This document shows, one piece after another, positions 46,856 through 57,478 of a stretch of 64,000 nt of DNA (positions within the stretch are counted from its first letter, which is position 1; each line of letters opens with the position of its first letter). The DNA is taken from the NCBI RefSeq assembly GCF_000292345.1, contig NZ_ALOU01000037.1, positions 47,734-111,733 of the forward strand. Direction: 5' to 3'. A program made the position numbers and the translations under genes. A model generated the notes under the pieces. The model had not been told where the DNA came from, ran no database searches, and was given only the letters and a program-made list of their open reading frames with translations. Source of the stretch: Cupriavidus sp. BIS7. Its GTDB lineage: Bacteria; Pseudomonadota; Gammaproteobacteria; Burkholderiales; Burkholderiaceae.

Positions 46856-47803
46856 TCACGCGTAACGGTAACCGTAGGCGGACTGGAACCGGCTGCCGAT
46901 TTCCTCGCGCGAGATCCAGTGGTTCTGCGGACCCTGCTGGGCAATCTTGATCGAACCCATCAGCGAGGCGAGACGGCCGGTGGTTTCCCAATCGAGCCCG
47001 TTTTCGATGCCGTAGAGCAGGCCGCCGCGGAACGCGTCGCCGCATCCGGTGGGGTCTACCACGCGTTCGGCTGCCACGGCGGGAATGGCGTACTGCTGGC
47101 CATCGGCAAAGACGCTGGCGCCGCGCTCGCCGTGCGTCACGATGAACGCGCGGACCTTGGCGGCAACCTCTGCACTGGTCCATGCGGTGCGCGACAGCAG
47201 GACCTGCGCTTCGTAGTCATTGACCGTCACGTAGCTGGCGAGTTCAACGAACTGGCGAAGGTCCTCGCCGTTGAACAGCGGCATGGCCTGGCCCAGATCG
47301 AAGATGAACGGGATGCCCGCTTCGGCGAACTGGCGCGCATGGTGCAGCATGCCCTCGCGGCTGTCCGGCGCCACGATGCCAAGCGCGGGGCGCTTGCCGG
47401 CGGCGAGCGCGTCCTGCACGCTGTTGAGCTGCGAGTGGCTCATCGCACCCGGGTGGAACGCGGTGATCTGGTTGTTGTCGAGATCGGTCGTGATCATCGC
47501 CTGCGCGGTAAACGTCTCGGGCAGCACGCGGACATGGTCGGTGCCGATCTCGATATTGCGCAGGTATTGCAGATACGGGTCGGCGTCCTGACCCACCGTG
47601 GCCATCACGATCGGGTCGCCGCCGAGCATCTTGAGCGTGTACGCGATGTTGCCGGCGCAGCCGCCGAACTCGCGCCGCATGCCCGGCACCAGGAACGAGA
47701 CGTTCAGCATGTGGATCTGGTCCGGGAGGATGTGTTCACGGAACCGGCCGTCGAACGTCATGATGGTGTCGTACGCGACGGAGCCGCAGATCAGGCTGGA
47801 CAT
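46856..47803 (-). CDS. PfkB-family carbohydrate/adenosine kinase
   Basis: A 315-residue sugar or nucleoside kinase of the ribokinase family. The anion-hole/catalytic motif DPTGCGDAFRGGLLYG lies near residue 245, and the N-terminal GGCAGNIAYTLKMLGGDP is the substrate-binding glycine pair. Betaproteobacterial members are usually annotated carbohydrate or adenosine kinase; the substrate cannot be told here. It follows tpx by 103 bp, with a hairpin between them. Confidence 0.9.
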   Translation of the reverse strand: MSSLICGSVAYDTIMTFDGRFREHILPDQIHMLNVSFLVPGMRREFGGCAGNIAYTLKMLGGDPIVMATVGQDADPYLQYLRNIEIGTDHVRVLPETFTAQAMITTDLDNNQITAFHPGAMSHSQLNSVQDALAAGKRPALGIVAPDSREGMLHHARQFAEAGIPFIFDLGQAMPLFNGEDLRQFVELASYVTVNDYEAQVLLSRTAWTSAEVAAKVRAFIVTHGERGASVFADGQQYAIPAVAAERVVDPTGCGDAFRGGLLYGIENGLDWETTGRLASLMGSIKIAQQGPQNHWISREEIGSRFQSAYGYRYA

Positions 47804-47853
47804 TCTCTCTCCAAGGGCCCTGGCGCGGGCCGTAACAGATAAGTTAATGAATT

Positions 47854-47875
47854 CCGCCCGTGCATAGACGGGCGG
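47854..47875. terminator. Possible terminator hairpin between tpx and the PfkB kinase gene
   Basis: Perfect 8-bp stem CCGCCCGT / ACGGGCGG with a 6-nt loop, 32 bp past the tpx stop codon. Only a weak T-rich stretch follows on the minus strand. Confidence 0.45.
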
Positions 47876-47906
47876 GAAGTTCGATTACTGTGCGGAACCG
47901 AACGAT

Positions 47907-48407
47907 TTACTTCAACGCGGCCAGCGCGGCGTCGTAGTTCGGTTCCTGCTTGATTTCGGGTACCAGCTCGCTGTACTTGACCGTGTCGTTCTCGTCGACC
48001 ACGACCACGGCACGGGCGCACACGCCAGCCAGCGGACCGTTCTGGATATCAACGCCGTACGCGTTCTTGAACTCGGCGCCACGCATCGTCGACAGCGTTA
48101 CCACGTTGGCCAGGCCTTCAGCCGTGCAGAAGCGGCCCATCGCGAACGGCAGGTCGGCCGAGATGGTCAGCACAACGGTGTTGGCCAGGCTGCTGGCAGC
48201 TTCGTTGAACTTGCGGGCGGATGCCTGGCACACGGGCGTGTCGAGGCTCGGGACGATGTTCAGCACCTTGCGCTTGCCAGCGAAGTCGGCCAGCGTGACG
48301 TCCTTCAGATCCTTGCCGACGAGCGAAAATGCGGGGGCCTTGTCGCCGGTGTGAGGAAACTTGCCGCCAACTTCGATGGCGTTGCCGCCGAGGGTCACGT
48401 TGCTCAT
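47907..48407 (-). CDS. tpx: Thiol peroxidase
   Basis: A 166-residue peroxiredoxin that reduces alkyl hydroperoxides with thioredoxin. The peroxidatic Cys sits in [16 protein letters not shown] (about residue 60), and a resolving Cys lies in [10 protein letters not shown] (about residue 94), the Tpx-type spacing. An AGGAGAG precedes the ATG. It lies 80 bp after the DUF3426 gene. Confidence 0.96.
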   Translation of the reverse strand: MSNVTLGGNAIEVGGKFPHTGDKAPAFSLVGKDLKDVTLADFAGKRKVLNIVPSLDTPVCQASARKFNEAASSLANTVVLTISADLPFAMGRFCTAEGLANVVTLSTMRGAEFKNAYGVDIQNGPLAGVCARAVVVVDENDTVKYSELVPEIKQEPNYDAALAALK

Positions 48408-48487
48408 GGTCTCTCCTGTCTGGGATGAAAAATGACGGCCCGCCGGCCCAACGCATGCGTGGCCGGCGTGGCGGGGGGCGTTGTAAT

Positions 48488-50191
48488 TCAGGGGTAGAAG
48501 ATCAGCACGCGGTAGTTCGCCGCCGCCTGCTGCGTCCGGAATCGTACCCGAACCGGCAGTTCGCTGCCTGCGCGCAGACCCGTGGTGGCGAATGCGCGCT
48601 GATCCGGCTCGAGGTATTCCGCCGGTTGAAGCACACGGCGCAGCAGCAGCTGGTCCTGCAGGTCCGTCATGACCAGCTCGATCGCCGGCAGCGCCGTGGT
48701 GGCGCGGCCCTGGTTGCGCATGGTGACGGCCAGCAGGTAGACGTCACTCGATTCATCCTGCTTCTGCAGTTGCGAACTGTCGATGCGCAGCGCTTCCAGG
48801 TCGCGCCACGGTGGCACGCTGCAGCCGAGCGGCTCGCATGCAGCTTCAAGTACCGGACGCAGCACGGGAAGGCGCCCGGCAATCTGGCTGCGCGCAAGGT
48901 AGGCGCCCTGGGCCAGCACGCCAAGCGCGAGTAGGGCAACCGCCACGCGTGCCCAGACACGCCGGCCGCCCGGCAGCGAGGCCTTGGGGCTGGCTGGGCG
49001 CGTCTGTTCACGCTCGCGAATGCGGGTGTGTCGCAGGAAATCGGGGGCAAAGGCTGGGCCGGTAGCGGGGCCTGCATCATGTCGCAGCCAGTGACGCGTG
49101 GTGGTCTCGCGGGCAACCGCATCCGGGGTGCCGTCACGCGACGTTGGTCCCTCGTCGCCGGTGTCGGCGCTTTCCTTCGCCCAGGCTTCCGCTTCGGCGT
49201 CAGTCGGGTCTGCTGCGCGCAGATACTCGCTCGCGCTGCGCACGGGTTCTGTGTGCGGGAACGGATTGGGCGGCGGCAGGGCCTCGTCCACTTCGCTGCC
49301 GGACACAGGTGTAGCGTCAGGTGTAGCGGGCGTGGCCGGGGTGGCGGCGGATGACGAGGGCGCATCGGCTGCAAGGGCCTGAGGTGCTCCGCCCGCTTTC
49401 AGCGGTGGCCACGTCGCGCGGGCGCTGTAGGCTCCCGATGGCGGCATGCCGCTTGGTGTCTTCGGTGCGAATGCCGCAGCCGGGTCAAGTGATGAGTGTG
49501 CCGGGGGCGGCGTGTCATCGAACGCGGAATGATCCAGCGTGGGCCATGGCAGAGGCGGCGCAGTCAGCGGTGTTTCGATCTCCGGGGCCTCGGATGCCGG
49601 CTCGGCTTCGCTGGCTTCCGCAGCGGCTTTCACCGCAATGTCGGGCACCGGTTCGTCGGGCACCGCTTCCGCTGCAGCTTCCTCGGTCGCGTCCGCATTT
49701 CCGGCGGCTTCTGCGGGATCAACCGGCGCAGTTGCCTCGGCTGGTACGTGATCCACATGATCCGCTGCCGCAACGTGCGTGGCCTCAGCCGGTGCTTCCG
49801 GCTCCGGCTCCGCTACACGTTGATCTTCCGGCTCGGGTTCCGACATCATCGTCGTCGGCGAATCGAGCGCGGGCACATCGTAGCCTGGGTCGAATCCCGG
49901 CTCGAACGGTGCCTCGTTCTCACGCGCGTGGGCGGTGGCTTGCGTCTGCTCCGCGTGGGCCAGTGCGGCCGCCATCGAAACGGGGGCCGCGACAGGCGCG
50001 GGGGTGGCAGCCGGCGGCGATGCAGGTGCAGCGGCCGGGGCCGGCACTTCGATCAGGTGTTCGCGGGCGTCAAAGACGGTATCGCACTGGCCGCATCGGA
50101 CCAGGCCCTGGCGCAGCCGCAACTGGTCCGCGACAAGCCGGAACGCGGTGCGGCAGGCCGGGCAGCGCGTGACGAGCTTGGCAGCGGCCAT
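48488..50191 (-). CDS. Zinc-ribbon/DUF3426 membrane protein
   Basis: A 567-residue protein with three parts: an N-terminal zinc ribbon (CPAC and CGQC, residues 9-40), a long disordered Ala/Pro/Glu-rich middle (about 50-420) and a membrane helix (about 432-452, [19 protein letters not shown]) followed by a C-terminal DUF3426 domain with [18 protein letters not shown]. The prmA-DUF3426 pairing is widespread in betaproteobacteria; the function is unknown. It starts 9 bp after prmA. Confidence 0.88.
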   Translation of the reverse strand: MAAAKLVTRCPACRTAFRLVADQLRLRQGLVRCGQCDTVFDAREHLIEVPAPAAAPASPPAATPAPVAAPVSMAAALAHAEQTQATAHARENEAPFEPGFDPGYDVPALDSPTTMMSEPEPEDQRVAEPEPEAPAEATHVAAADHVDHVPAEATAPVDPAEAAGNADATEEAAAEAVPDEPVPDIAVKAAAEASEAEPASEAPEIETPLTAPPLPWPTLDHSAFDDTPPPAHSSLDPAAAFAPKTPSGMPPSGAYSARATWPPLKAGGAPQALAADAPSSSAATPATPATPDATPVSGSEVDEALPPPNPFPHTEPVRSASEYLRAADPTDAEAEAWAKESADTGDEGPTSRDGTPDAVARETTTRHWLRHDAGPATGPAFAPDFLRHTRIREREQTRPASPKASLPGGRRVWARVAVALLALGVLAQGAYLARSQIAGRLPVLRPVLEAACEPLGCSVPPWRDLEALRIDSSQLQKQDESSDVYLLAVTMRNQGRATTALPAIELVMTDLQDQLLLRRVLQPAEYLEPDQRAFATTGLRAGSELPVRVRFRTQQAAANYRVLIFYP

Positions 50192-50200
50192 GATATTGAA

Positions 50201-51121
50201 TCAGGAACGATCGGCAGGCGTGGACGACGCAGGGCGCGAGCCGTGCAGGCACACCCAGCCATCTTCGCTGCGCCAGACCGACATGGCAATCCATGGCGCG
50301 TACGCGGCGGCCACTTCGTCGGCCTGCCGTTCGAGCACGCCCGACAGGATCAGGCGGCCGCCCGGGCGCACACGTGCGCTGAGCATTGCAGCCATGAGCT
50401 TGAGCGGATTCGACAGGATATTGGCCACCACGAGGTCGTAAGTGGCTTCCGATACCGATTCCGGCAGCGCGAACGTGGCTTCCACGTGGTTGCGTTCGGC
50501 GTTGTAGCGCGACGCTTCCACGGCATTGGGATCGATGTCGATGCCGACGGTGTCGCCGGCGCCGAGCTTCCTGGCCACGATCGCCAGGATGCCCGAGCCG
50601 CAACCGTAGTCGAGCACGGTCTCGCCGGCACGCCCGTTCTGCTCCAGCCATTGCATGCACAGGCGTGTGGTCGGATGGCTGCCCGTGCCGAATGCCAGGC
50701 CCGGATCGAGCTCGAGGATCACGGCGTCAGGGTCCGGCGCTTCATGCCACGACGGCACCACCCAGATCCTCTCGCCGATGCGGATCGGTTCGAACTGCGA
50801 CTGGGTCAGGCGCACCCAGTCCTGGTCTTCCACGGTGCGCAGTGAATAGGGCGGCACCGGGTCCACATTGAGCGTATTCGCGGCGGCGGTCACCAGAAGC
50901 GCGGGATCGGTCTCTTCGTCGAAGAGCGCCACCACGCGCGAACGGTTCCACGCCAGCCGCGTGGGCTCAAGCCCGGGCTCTCCGAAGAGCGGTTGCTCGT
51001 CGGGCGTATCGGCATCGGCGTCTTCCACCGATACCGACAGCGCGCCGAGGTCGAACAATGCATCGGACCAGGCCTCAGCCTGTTCCTGCGCAATTTCGAT
51101 CACACATTCCTGGAAAGCCAC
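50201..51121 (-). CDS. prmA: Ribosomal protein L11 methyltransferase
   Basis: A 306-residue SAM-dependent methyltransferase that trimethylates L11. The N-terminal substrate-recognition domain starts [20 protein letters not shown]; the catalytic domain has the SAM motif [20 protein letters not shown] and the post-motif [10 protein letters not shown]. It is 49 bp downstream of accC and may be in the accBC operon. Confidence 0.95.
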   Translation of the reverse strand: MAFQECVIEIAQEQAEAWSDALFDLGALSVSVEDADADTPDEQPLFGEPGLEPTRLAWNRSRVVALFDEETDPALLVTAAANTLNVDPVPPYSLRTVEDQDWVRLTQSQFEPIRIGERIWVVPSWHEAPDPDAVILELDPGLAFGTGSHPTTRLCMQWLEQNGRAGETVLDYGCGSGILAIVARKLGAGDTVGIDIDPNAVEASRYNAERNHVEATFALPESVSEATYDLVVANILSNPLKLMAAMLSARVRPGGRLILSGVLERQADEVAAAYAPWIAMSVWRSEDGWVCLHGSRPASSTPADRS

Positions 51122-51170
51122 GGGATTCCTTTGCTACTGATTACTGCTTTGCCGGCCGATCGGCCACGCC

Positions 51171-52538
51171 TCAGGCTTTCTCGCCCTGGGCGTTGGCCTT
51201 CTGGGCCAGACGGTGTTCAAGATAGTGGATGCTGGTGCCGCCTTCCACGAAATTGGCATCGAGCATCAGGTCGCGGTGCAGCGGCACGTTGGTCAGGATG
51301 CCGTCCACCACCATTTCCGACAGCGCAATGCGCATGCGGGCGATGGCCTGGTCACGCGTGGCGCCATACGTGATGATCTTGCCGATCATCGAATCGTAGT
51401 TGGGCGGCACGAAGTAGCCATCATACGCGTGCGAGTCCACACGCACGCCGGGGCCACCGGGCATGTGCCATGCGGTGATGCGGCCCGGCGACGGCGTGAA
51501 CTTGAACGGGTCCTCGGCGTTGATGCGGCATTCGATCGCGTGGCCGCGCAGTTCCAAGTCCTTCTGGCGGAGGCGCAGCTTCTCGCCGAAGGCGATGCGG
51601 ATCTGCTCCTGCACGATGTCGATGCCCGTGATCATCTCGGTGACCGGGTGCTCCACCTGCACGCGCGTGTTCATCTCGATGAAGTAGAACTCGTTGTTCT
51701 CGTACAGGAATTCGAACGTGCCTGCGCCACGGTAGCCGATCTTCTTGCACGCTTCGGCGCAGCGGTCGCCAATGCGTTCGATCAGGCGGCGCGGGATGTG
51801 CGGGGCCGGCGCTTCCTCGATCACCTTCTGGTGGCGGCGCTGCATCGAGCAGTCACGTTCGCCCAGCCAGATGGCCTGCTTGTGCTGGTCGGCCAGGATC
51901 TGGATTTCCACATGGCGCGGGTTCTCGAGGAACTTCTCCATGTAGACCTCGGGATTGCCGAAGGCGCGGCCCGCTTCTTCGCGCGTCATGTTGACGGCGT
52001 TGATCAGTGCGGCCTCGGTGTGCACCACGCGCATGCCGCGGCCACCACCGCCACCGGCGGCCTTGATGATCACGGGGTAGCCCACGCGGCGGGCGGTCTC
52101 GAGGATTTCCTTCGGGTCGCTCGGCAGTGCGCCATCGGAACCCGGCACGCACGGCACGCCGGACTTGATCATGGCCTGCTTGGCCGACACCTTGTCGCCC
52201 ATCAGGCGGATGCTGTCGGAGGTCGGGCCGATGAACACGAAGCCGGATTTCTCCACGCGCTCGGCGAAGTCGGCGTTCTCGGAAAGGAAGCCGTAGCCCG
52301 GGTGGATCGCCTGGGCGTCCGTGACTTCGGCGGCCGAGATGATCGCCGGCATGTTCAGGTACGACAGCGGCGAAGGGGCCGGGCCGATACAGACGGCTTC
52401 GTCGGCCAGCTTGACGTACTTGGCTTCCTTGTCGGCTTCCGAGTACACCACCACGGTCTTGATGCCCAGCTCGCGGCAGGCGCGCTGGATGCGAAGGGCG
52501 ATTTCACCGCGGTTCGCGATCAGAATTTTTTCAAACAT
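51171..52538 (-). CDS. accC: Acetyl-CoA carboxylase, biotin carboxylase subunit
   Basis: A 455-residue ATP-grasp enzyme that carboxylates the biotin of AccB. Starts [20 protein letters not shown]; the glycine-rich ATP loop [11 protein letters not shown] and the biotin carboxylase signature [27 protein letters not shown] region are intact. I chose the ATG at 52538 because it is the conserved start with GAGAGA upstream. It follows accB by 112 bp, the normal accBC arrangement. Confidence 0.97.
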   Translation of the reverse strand: MFEKILIANRGEIALRIQRACRELGIKTVVVYSEADKEAKYVKLADEAVCIGPAPSPLSYLNMPAIISAAEVTDAQAIHPGYGFLSENADFAERVEKSGFVFIGPTSDSIRLMGDKVSAKQAMIKSGVPCVPGSDGALPSDPKEILETARRVGYPVIIKAAGGGGGRGMRVVHTEAALINAVNMTREEAGRAFGNPEVYMEKFLENPRHVEIQILADQHKQAIWLGERDCSMQRRHQKVIEEAPAPHIPRRLIERIGDRCAEACKKIGYRGAGTFEFLYENNEFYFIEMNTRVQVEHPVTEMITGIDIVQEQIRIAFGEKLRLRQKDLELRGHAIECRINAEDPFKFTPSPGRITAWHMPGGPGVRVDSHAYDGYFVPPNYDSMIGKIITYGATRDQAIARMRIALSEMVVDGILTNVPLHRDLMLDANFVEGGTSIHYLEHRLAQKANAQGEKA

Positions 52539-52650
52539 GGTCTCTCTCTGCGAGAACAGGGGCGAGCCCGCGTACGCCATTTTCGGCGCACCGGGCTTCA
52601 CGCTGCGGCAGGGCCATCGAGCCGGGCCGCGTCAGCCGGAAGGGCCGGAA

Positions 52651-53115
52651 TCAGCCGATCACGAACAGCGGCTGGCCGTATTCCACGGCCTGGCCGTTTT
52701 CGACGAGGATTTCCTTGATCACGCCAGCCTTGTCGCACTCGATCTCGTTGAGCAGCTTCATGGCTTCGATGATGCAGACGGTCTGGCCTTCCTTGACGGC
52801 ATCGCCCACATTGACGAACGGCGCCGCGCCCGGCGACGGTGCGCGATAGAACGTACCGACCATCGGCGAGGTCACCACGTGGCCAGCCGGAAGCTGCGGG
52901 GCATCCGCTGCGGCGGCAGCCGGCATGACGCCTGCGGCTGCGGCCGGAGCGACGGCCGCCGGCAGCGCCTGGAACTGGGGCATGGCCATCGGGGCCACGA
53001 CCTGCGGAGGTTGCTTGACGATACGTACCTTGCCGTCGCCCTCGGTCACTTCGAGTTCCGAAATGCCGGATTCGGCCACCAGGTCGATCAGCGTCTTCAG
53101 CTTGCGCAGGTCCAT
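52651..53115 (-). CDS. accB: Acetyl-CoA carboxylase, biotin carboxyl carrier protein
   Basis: A 154-residue carrier. The C-terminal biotinyl domain has the modified lysine in [12 protein letters not shown] (an AMKL variant of the usual AMKM), preceded by the [11 protein letters not shown] signature and the thumb region. An Ala/Pro-rich linker (about residues 45-75) joins it to the N-terminal part. First gene of accBC; start of fatty-acid synthesis. Confidence 0.97.
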   Translation of the reverse strand: MDLRKLKTLIDLVAESGISELEVTEGDGKVRIVKQPPQVVAPMAMPQFQALPAAVAPAAAAGVMPAAAAADAPQLPAGHVVTSPMVGTFYRAPSPGAAPFVNVGDAVKEGQTVCIIEAMKLLNEIECDKAGVIKEILVENGQAVEYGQPLFVIG

Positions 53116-53270
53116 CTTCTTATCCTCCAGAATCGGGTTGTCCGGTCACCCTCGAGCACGGAGGGGACGGCGGCGGTCAGTCGTTGATTGGCTCGCCATG
53201 CGCAGGACGCATGGCAAAGCCCCTTTTTATCCAGATACTGCTTGTGTGCGGCTAATGTGTCGGTGCGGCG

Positions 53271-53759
53271 CTAGCCGGCCGATGCGGTCTGTTCCTGCGC
53301 AAGCGCGTAGTCCAGTGCCAGCAGGTAACCCTGCCAGCCCAGGCCGCAGATCACCCCGATCGCCTGATCGGAGAAATAGGAGTGATGGCGGAACGGCTCG
53401 CGGCGATGCACATTGGACAGATGCACCTCGACGAAGGGGATGGCCACTCCGGCCAGCGCATCGCGCAGGGCCACACTCGTATGGGTGTAGGCCGCCGGAT
53501 TGATGATGATGATGTCCACTCCCTCGCCACACGCCGCATGAATGCGGTCCACGAGGACCCCCTCGTGGTTCGACTGGAACGTATCCAGTTCGATGCCCGC
53601 TTCAGCCGCGCGCTTTGCCAGCGCTTCGTTGATATCGGCCAGCGTCGTATGCCCATACGTCTGCGGTTCGCGCGTACCGAGCAAATTGAGGTTCGGACCA
53701 TGCAGAACCAGCACTTTGCGGTAGCGGGCGGAGCGGCTTGCAGTAGGGGAAGAAGACAC
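53271..53759 (-). CDS. aroQ: Type II 3-dehydroquinate dehydratase
   Basis: A 162-residue dodecameric shikimate-pathway enzyme. Family motifs: [16 protein letters not shown] near the N-terminus with the catalytic Tyr in [24 protein letters not shown] in the middle and [18 protein letters not shown]. Often found just upstream of accB-accC in proteobacteria, as here. Confidence 0.96.
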   Translation of the reverse strand: MSSSPTASRSARYRKVLVLHGPNLNLLGTREPQTYGHTTLADINEALAKRAAEAGIELDTFQSNHEGVLVDRIHAACGEGVDIIIINPAAYTHTSVALRDALAGVAIPFVEVHLSNVHRREPFRHHSYFSDQAIGVICGLGWQGYLLALDYALAQEQTASAG

Positions 53760-53991
53760 GGCGGCTCGACCAGTTCAACGAAATTGCGCGGAGATTACCG
53801 TAGCTTAGAGGGATTTGTCTAGCGTGGGATACAAGTCGGTATGTCGACCCGGAGGCATTTACGTCTCGCTGGGTGCCTTTTGGGGCGCAATTTGCGAGTG
53901 ACTGAGGGTTTGCCCGCACGTTCGCGGCAATTTGATGAACGTTCGGGTTCAGATCGATGAAATTCGTTCCAGTTTCAAGTTTTGACTGGGA

Positions 53992-54534
53992 TCAGGCGCC
54001 CGGCAGCGCCGCGCGCAGTTCATCGGCGTGCACGCGCCCCATCTTGCGGTATTTCACGGTGCCATCGGGGTTGATCACGACCGTGTAGGGTAGTCCGCCC
54101 TGGGCGTTGCCAAAGCTCCGCGACAGCTCGGTACCGGCAAAGCCGGCAACGGCGAGCGGATAACTTACTGGCACTTTCTTGAGAAATTCCTGGATGTTGC
54201 TGGCCGAATCGATGCCGATGCCGATGAATTCCACGTTGCGCGGCGCGTACTCACCATGCAGCGCGGTCAGTTCCGGCATCTCTTCCACACAGGGGCCGCA
54301 CCAGGGTGCCCAGAAGTTGACCACGAGCGTCTTGCCACGGAATTTCGACAGATCCAGTTCCGTACCGGCCGGATCGGGCAGCCTGGTGTGGAACAGCGTC
54401 TCCACTGCCTGATCCGAGACCGGCTTGGGCGTCAGCACGAAGTGGGCGGCAAGGGCGCCTGCCGCTGCCGCGACGATGGCGACGATGACCCACAGGGTGA
54501 CGGACGAGCGGCGGGCGGGGGCAGATACGGTCAT
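53992..54534 (-). CDS. TlpA-family thioredoxin-like protein
   Basis: A 180-residue membrane-anchored thiol-disulfide protein. One N-terminal helix (about residues 13-32), then a TlpA/AhpC-type thioredoxin fold with WAPWCGPCVEEMPEL (CGPC active site, about residue 75) and cis-Pro region GLPYTVVINPDG. It faces the periplasm and may reduce disulfides during cytochrome or other envelope protein maturation. A CTATCTATATAGA sequence lies 24 bp upstream. Confidence 0.9.
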   Translation of the reverse strand: MTVSAPARRSSVTLWVIVAIVAAAAGALAAHFVLTPKPVSDQAVETLFHTRLPDPAGTELDLSKFRGKTLVVNFWAPWCGPCVEEMPELTALHGEYAPRNVEFIGIGIDSASNIQEFLKKVPVSYPLAVAGFAGTELSRSFGNAQGGLPYTVVINPDGTVKYRKMGRVHADELRAALPGA

Positions 54535-54603
54535 GTTCGGTTGGCGATGAATACAGTTCTATATAGATAGAGGGCAGGTGGGCTGGCTAGCGGCGGCGGG
54601 CGC

Positions 54604-55335
54604 TTACTCGCCAACGTCATCAACGTCGCCAGCATCGCCATCATCGGCAGCAGCGGCTGCAGCGGCTGCAGCGGCAACGAGGGCGCGCACGGCGCCGGCG
54701 TCGGCGCGGGCCACGCGGCCGCTGGCATCGGCCTTGACCGCGCCGCGTTCGTCGTCGGCATCATACAGCGCAAGATGGAGTCCCACTGGGCTGCCCAGTA
54801 CGGTGCGGACTTCACCGGCCAGCACGCGAGCCTCACGGACGGCGGGCCACTGGCCGCGCCACAGGAAGCTGAGCGTTTCGACCTCGCCACGGCCGGCAAA
54901 GTGCCGGCTTTCACTGGTTTCGAAGTCCACGCCAGCGTTGAGCAGGTGCAGCGCCACGTCCTTGGGGCTGTCGCAGAAGCACTGGATATATATGTCGGAG
55001 TGCTCGGTGGCCGTGCCATTGAGCACCGCGCCAACGAGATAGGGGCGGAAAGTGGCCAGATCGTCCATGGCCAGCAGCGCCACGCGGCGCAACAGTGCCA
55101 GGATGCGCGGCTGGTGCTCGCCATGGAACAGCGCCTGATAGGCGCGCACCTCTTCCTCGACCATCTCGTTGTCAGGCAGCCATTCGCCGGCCACGCGCAC
55201 GTCGCCAAGGATCTGGCGGGCGGCCTTGCGCTTGGCCGTGGCGTAATCGGCGCCATCTTCGGCAATCATGCGGGCTGCGGCCTGGGCGATTTCCTCGCGC
55301 AGGTGGGCGGGGTCGGAAGGCATACGTCGGGGCAT
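54604..55335 (-). CDS. Hypothetical protein, possible degenerate nucleotidyltransferase
   Basis: A 243-residue protein that I do not recognise with confidence. The N-terminal 60 residues are helical and charged; a central stretch (YLVGAVLNGTATEHSDIYIQ) has a shape like the G-S/D-x-D core of polymerase-beta-type nucleotidyltransferases, but the aspartate pattern is not standard. The C-terminus is a poly-Ala run followed by an acidic tail, encoded by GCAGCGGCT repeats. The start at 55335 is uncertain (a second ATG lies four codons in). Confidence 0.65.
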   Translation of the reverse strand: MPRRMPSDPAHLREEIAQAAARMIAEDGADYATAKRKAARQILGDVRVAGEWLPDNEMVEEEVRAYQALFHGEHQPRILALLRRVALLAMDDLATFRPYLVGAVLNGTATEHSDIYIQCFCDSPKDVALHLLNAGVDFETSESRHFAGRGEVETLSFLWRGQWPAVREARVLAGEVRTVLGSPVGLHLALYDADDERGAVKADASGRVARADAGAVRALVAAAAAAAAAADDGDAGDVDDVGE

Positions 55336-55358
55336 GACGCGATGATACCTGCATGAGA

Positions 55359-55376
55359 GTCGGCGGAGCCGCCGAC
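55359..55376. promoter_or_regulatory. Palindrome in the mpl divergent spacer
   Basis: Perfect inverted repeat GTCGGCGG-AG-CCGCCGAC, followed shortly by a TACAAT box at 55387-55392. It could be an operator or merely a stable hairpin. Confidence 0.5.
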
Positions 55377-55486
55377 CCGCGCGGGGTACAATCGGTGCCT
55401 TCTTCAGTGTCCGCACGGCGCCGCGCGCCGGAAGCGGTCTTGCACATCTCCCGAAGGCATTCCCGTAGGTATCTCCCGAAGCTCCC

Positions 55487-56866
55487 ATGCATATTCACAT
55501 CCTTGGCATCTGCGGTACGTTCATGGGCGGCCTCGCGGTCCTGGCCCGTCAGGCAGGGCACCGTGTGACTGGCTGCGACGCCAACGTCTATCCGCCGATG
55601 AGCACCCAGCTGGAAGCCCAGGGCATCGACTTGATCGAGGGGTTTGACCCCGGGCAACTGTCGCTGGAACCGGATCTGTTCGTGATCGGCAACGTGGTTT
55701 CGCGCGGCAATCCGCTCATGGAAGCGATCCTCAACCGCAACCTGCCGTATGTTTCCGGGCCGCAATGGCTGGGCGAGCACGTGCTCAACGGCAAGTGGAC
55801 GCTGGCGGTGGCCGGCACGCACGGCAAGACCACCACCACGTCGATGCTCGCCTGGATTCTCGAGGACGCCGGTTACAACCCCGGTTTCCTGGTGGGTGGG
55901 GTGCCGCAGAACTTTGGCATTTCCGCGCGCCTGACCGAATCCGACTTCTTCGTCATCGAGGCCGACGAATACGACACCGCGTTCTTCGACAAGCGCAGCA
56001 AGTTTGTCCACTACCGTCCGCGCACGGCGATCCTGAACAACCTTGAGTACGATCACGCGGATATCTTCCCCGATCTCGCCGCGATCGAGACCCAATTTCA
56101 CCACCTCGTGCGCACTGTGCCTGGCCAGGGCCGCCTGATCGTCAACGGCATGGAACCGGCGCTCGCTCGCGTGCTGGAACGCGGTTGCTGGAGCGAAGCG
56201 GAGCAGTTCGGCGTGGGCGACTGGCGCGAGGGCGATGCAAAGACCGCGGCGCCGGCCGGCAAGGACGCGTTCGACGTCTGGTTCCGAGAGGAACGGCAGG
56301 GCACCGTGGTCTGGGACCTGCAGGGCACGCACAACCGCATGAACGCGATTGCCGCGATCGCCGCGGCGCGCCATGTCGGTGTGCCAGTGGCGCAGGCCAT
56401 CGAATCGCTGGGCCGCTTCGCCAACGTCAAGCGCCGCATGGAAGTGCGCGGCGTGGCGAATGGCGTGACCGTCTACGACGATTTCGCACACCATCCCACG
56501 GCTATCCAGACCACGGTCGAAGGCCTGCGCCGCCGCGTTGGCAATGCGCGCATCCTGGCCGTGCTGGAACCGCGTTCGAACACGATGAAACTCGGCGTGA
56601 TGGCCGCCCAGCTTCCTGCCAGCCTTGCCGATGCCGATCTTGTGTTCGGCTACGGCGCACCGTCAGGAAAGGATGCACTGGGCTGGAACCTTGGCGAAGC
56701 GCTGGCGCCGCTTGGCGACAAGGCCGCCGCGTTCCAGGACCTCGGCATGCTGGTGGAAGCGGTGCGTGCGGCCGCCCGCCCCGGCGACCACGTGCTTGTG
56801 ATGAGCAACGGTGGCTTTGGCGGCGTGCACCAGAAGCTGCTTGACGCGCTCGGCGCAGCGGCCTGA
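55487..56866 (+). CDS. mpl: UDP-N-acetylmuramate:L-alanyl-gamma-D-glutamyl-meso-DAP ligase
   Basis: A 459-residue Mur-ligase-family enzyme that reattaches recycled tripeptide to UDP-MurNAc. Starts MHIHILGICGTFMGGLA, the dinucleotide-like loop; ATP-binding loop AGTHGKTTTTSM near residue 110; Mur domain signatures HNRMNAIAAIAAARH and DDFAHHPTAI follow. Together with ampD and the lytic transglycosylase this gives a murein-recycling set in the window. Divergent from the preceding gene across a 150-bp spacer with an 8-bp-arm palindrome. Confidence 0.96.
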   Translation: MHIHILGICGTFMGGLAVLARQAGHRVTGCDANVYPPMSTQLEAQGIDLIEGFDPGQLSLEPDLFVIGNVVSRGNPLMEAILNRNLPYVSGPQWLGEHVLNGKWTLAVAGTHGKTTTTSMLAWILEDAGYNPGFLVGGVPQNFGISARLTESDFFVIEADEYDTAFFDKRSKFVHYRPRTAILNNLEYDHADIFPDLAAIETQFHHLVRTVPGQGRLIVNGMEPALARVLERGCWSEAEQFGVGDWREGDAKTAAPAGKDAFDVWFREERQGTVVWDLQGTHNRMNAIAAIAAARHVGVPVAQAIESLGRFANVKRRMEVRGVANGVTVYDDFAHHPTAIQTTVEGLRRRVGNARILAVLEPRSNTMKLGVMAAQLPASLADADLVFGYGAPSGKDALGWNLGEALAPLGDKAAAFQDLGMLVEAVRAAARPGDHVLVMSNGGFGGVHQKLLDALGAAA

Positions 56867-56878
56867 CGGGGAGTTCAC

Positions 56879-57478
56879 ATGCTGCTGTACCTGCACGGCT
56901 TCCGTTCCTCGCCGCAATCGTTCAAGTCGCGGCTCGTGCAGGAACGGATGCGCGCCTGGGGGCTGGAGAAGTATTTCGCCTGCCCGATGCTCAATGTGTC
57001 GCCGTCCCTGGCGATTGCCCAGGCCGAAGCCGCGATCCGCGGCGCGCGTGCCGGCGGTGAGACCGACATTGCAATCATCGGCTCGTCGCTTGGCGGATTC
57101 TATGCACGGTGGCTGGCGGAAAAACACGGTTGCCGTGCGGTGCTGCTGAATCCGGCGATCCACCCGTGGACCGATCTGGAAGCCTATCTCGGCGAACAGC
57201 CGCTTTATCACGGCGGCGGATCGGTGGTGGTGGAGCGCAAGCATCTGCAGGAACTGCTGGACCTGCGCGTGGACGCGATCACCCGGCCGGAACGCTACTA
57301 CCTGCTGGCCGCCACCGGGGACGAAGTGCTCGACTATCGCGAGATGGTCGCGGCCTGCCCAGGCGCCCGCATCAGGATTATCGAAGGCAGTGACCACGGC
57401 ATCAGCGAGTTCGAGGATTACGTCGACGACGTGCTGGCATTCTGCGGCTATACGCCCAACGGAAAGACCTCCGCATGA
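56879..57478 (+). CDS. YqiA/YcfP-type alpha/beta hydrolase
   Basis: A 199-residue esterase. Starts [17 protein letters not shown], the YqiA/UPF0227 signature, with the nucleophile elbow [13 protein letters not shown] (Ser about residue 67) and a catalytic His in [12 protein letters not shown]. It lies 12 bp after mpl and overlaps ubiC by 4 bp, so it is probably cotranscribed. Physiological substrate unknown. Confidence 0.9.
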   Translation: MLLYLHGFRSSPQSFKSRLVQERMRAWGLEKYFACPMLNVSPSLAIAQAEAAIRGARAGGETDIAIIGSSLGGFYARWLAEKHGCRAVLLNPAIHPWTDLEAYLGEQPLYHGGGSVVVERKHLQELLDLRVDAITRPERYYLLAATGDEVLDYREMVAACPGARIRIIEGSDHGISEFEDYVDDVLAFCGYTPNGKTSA

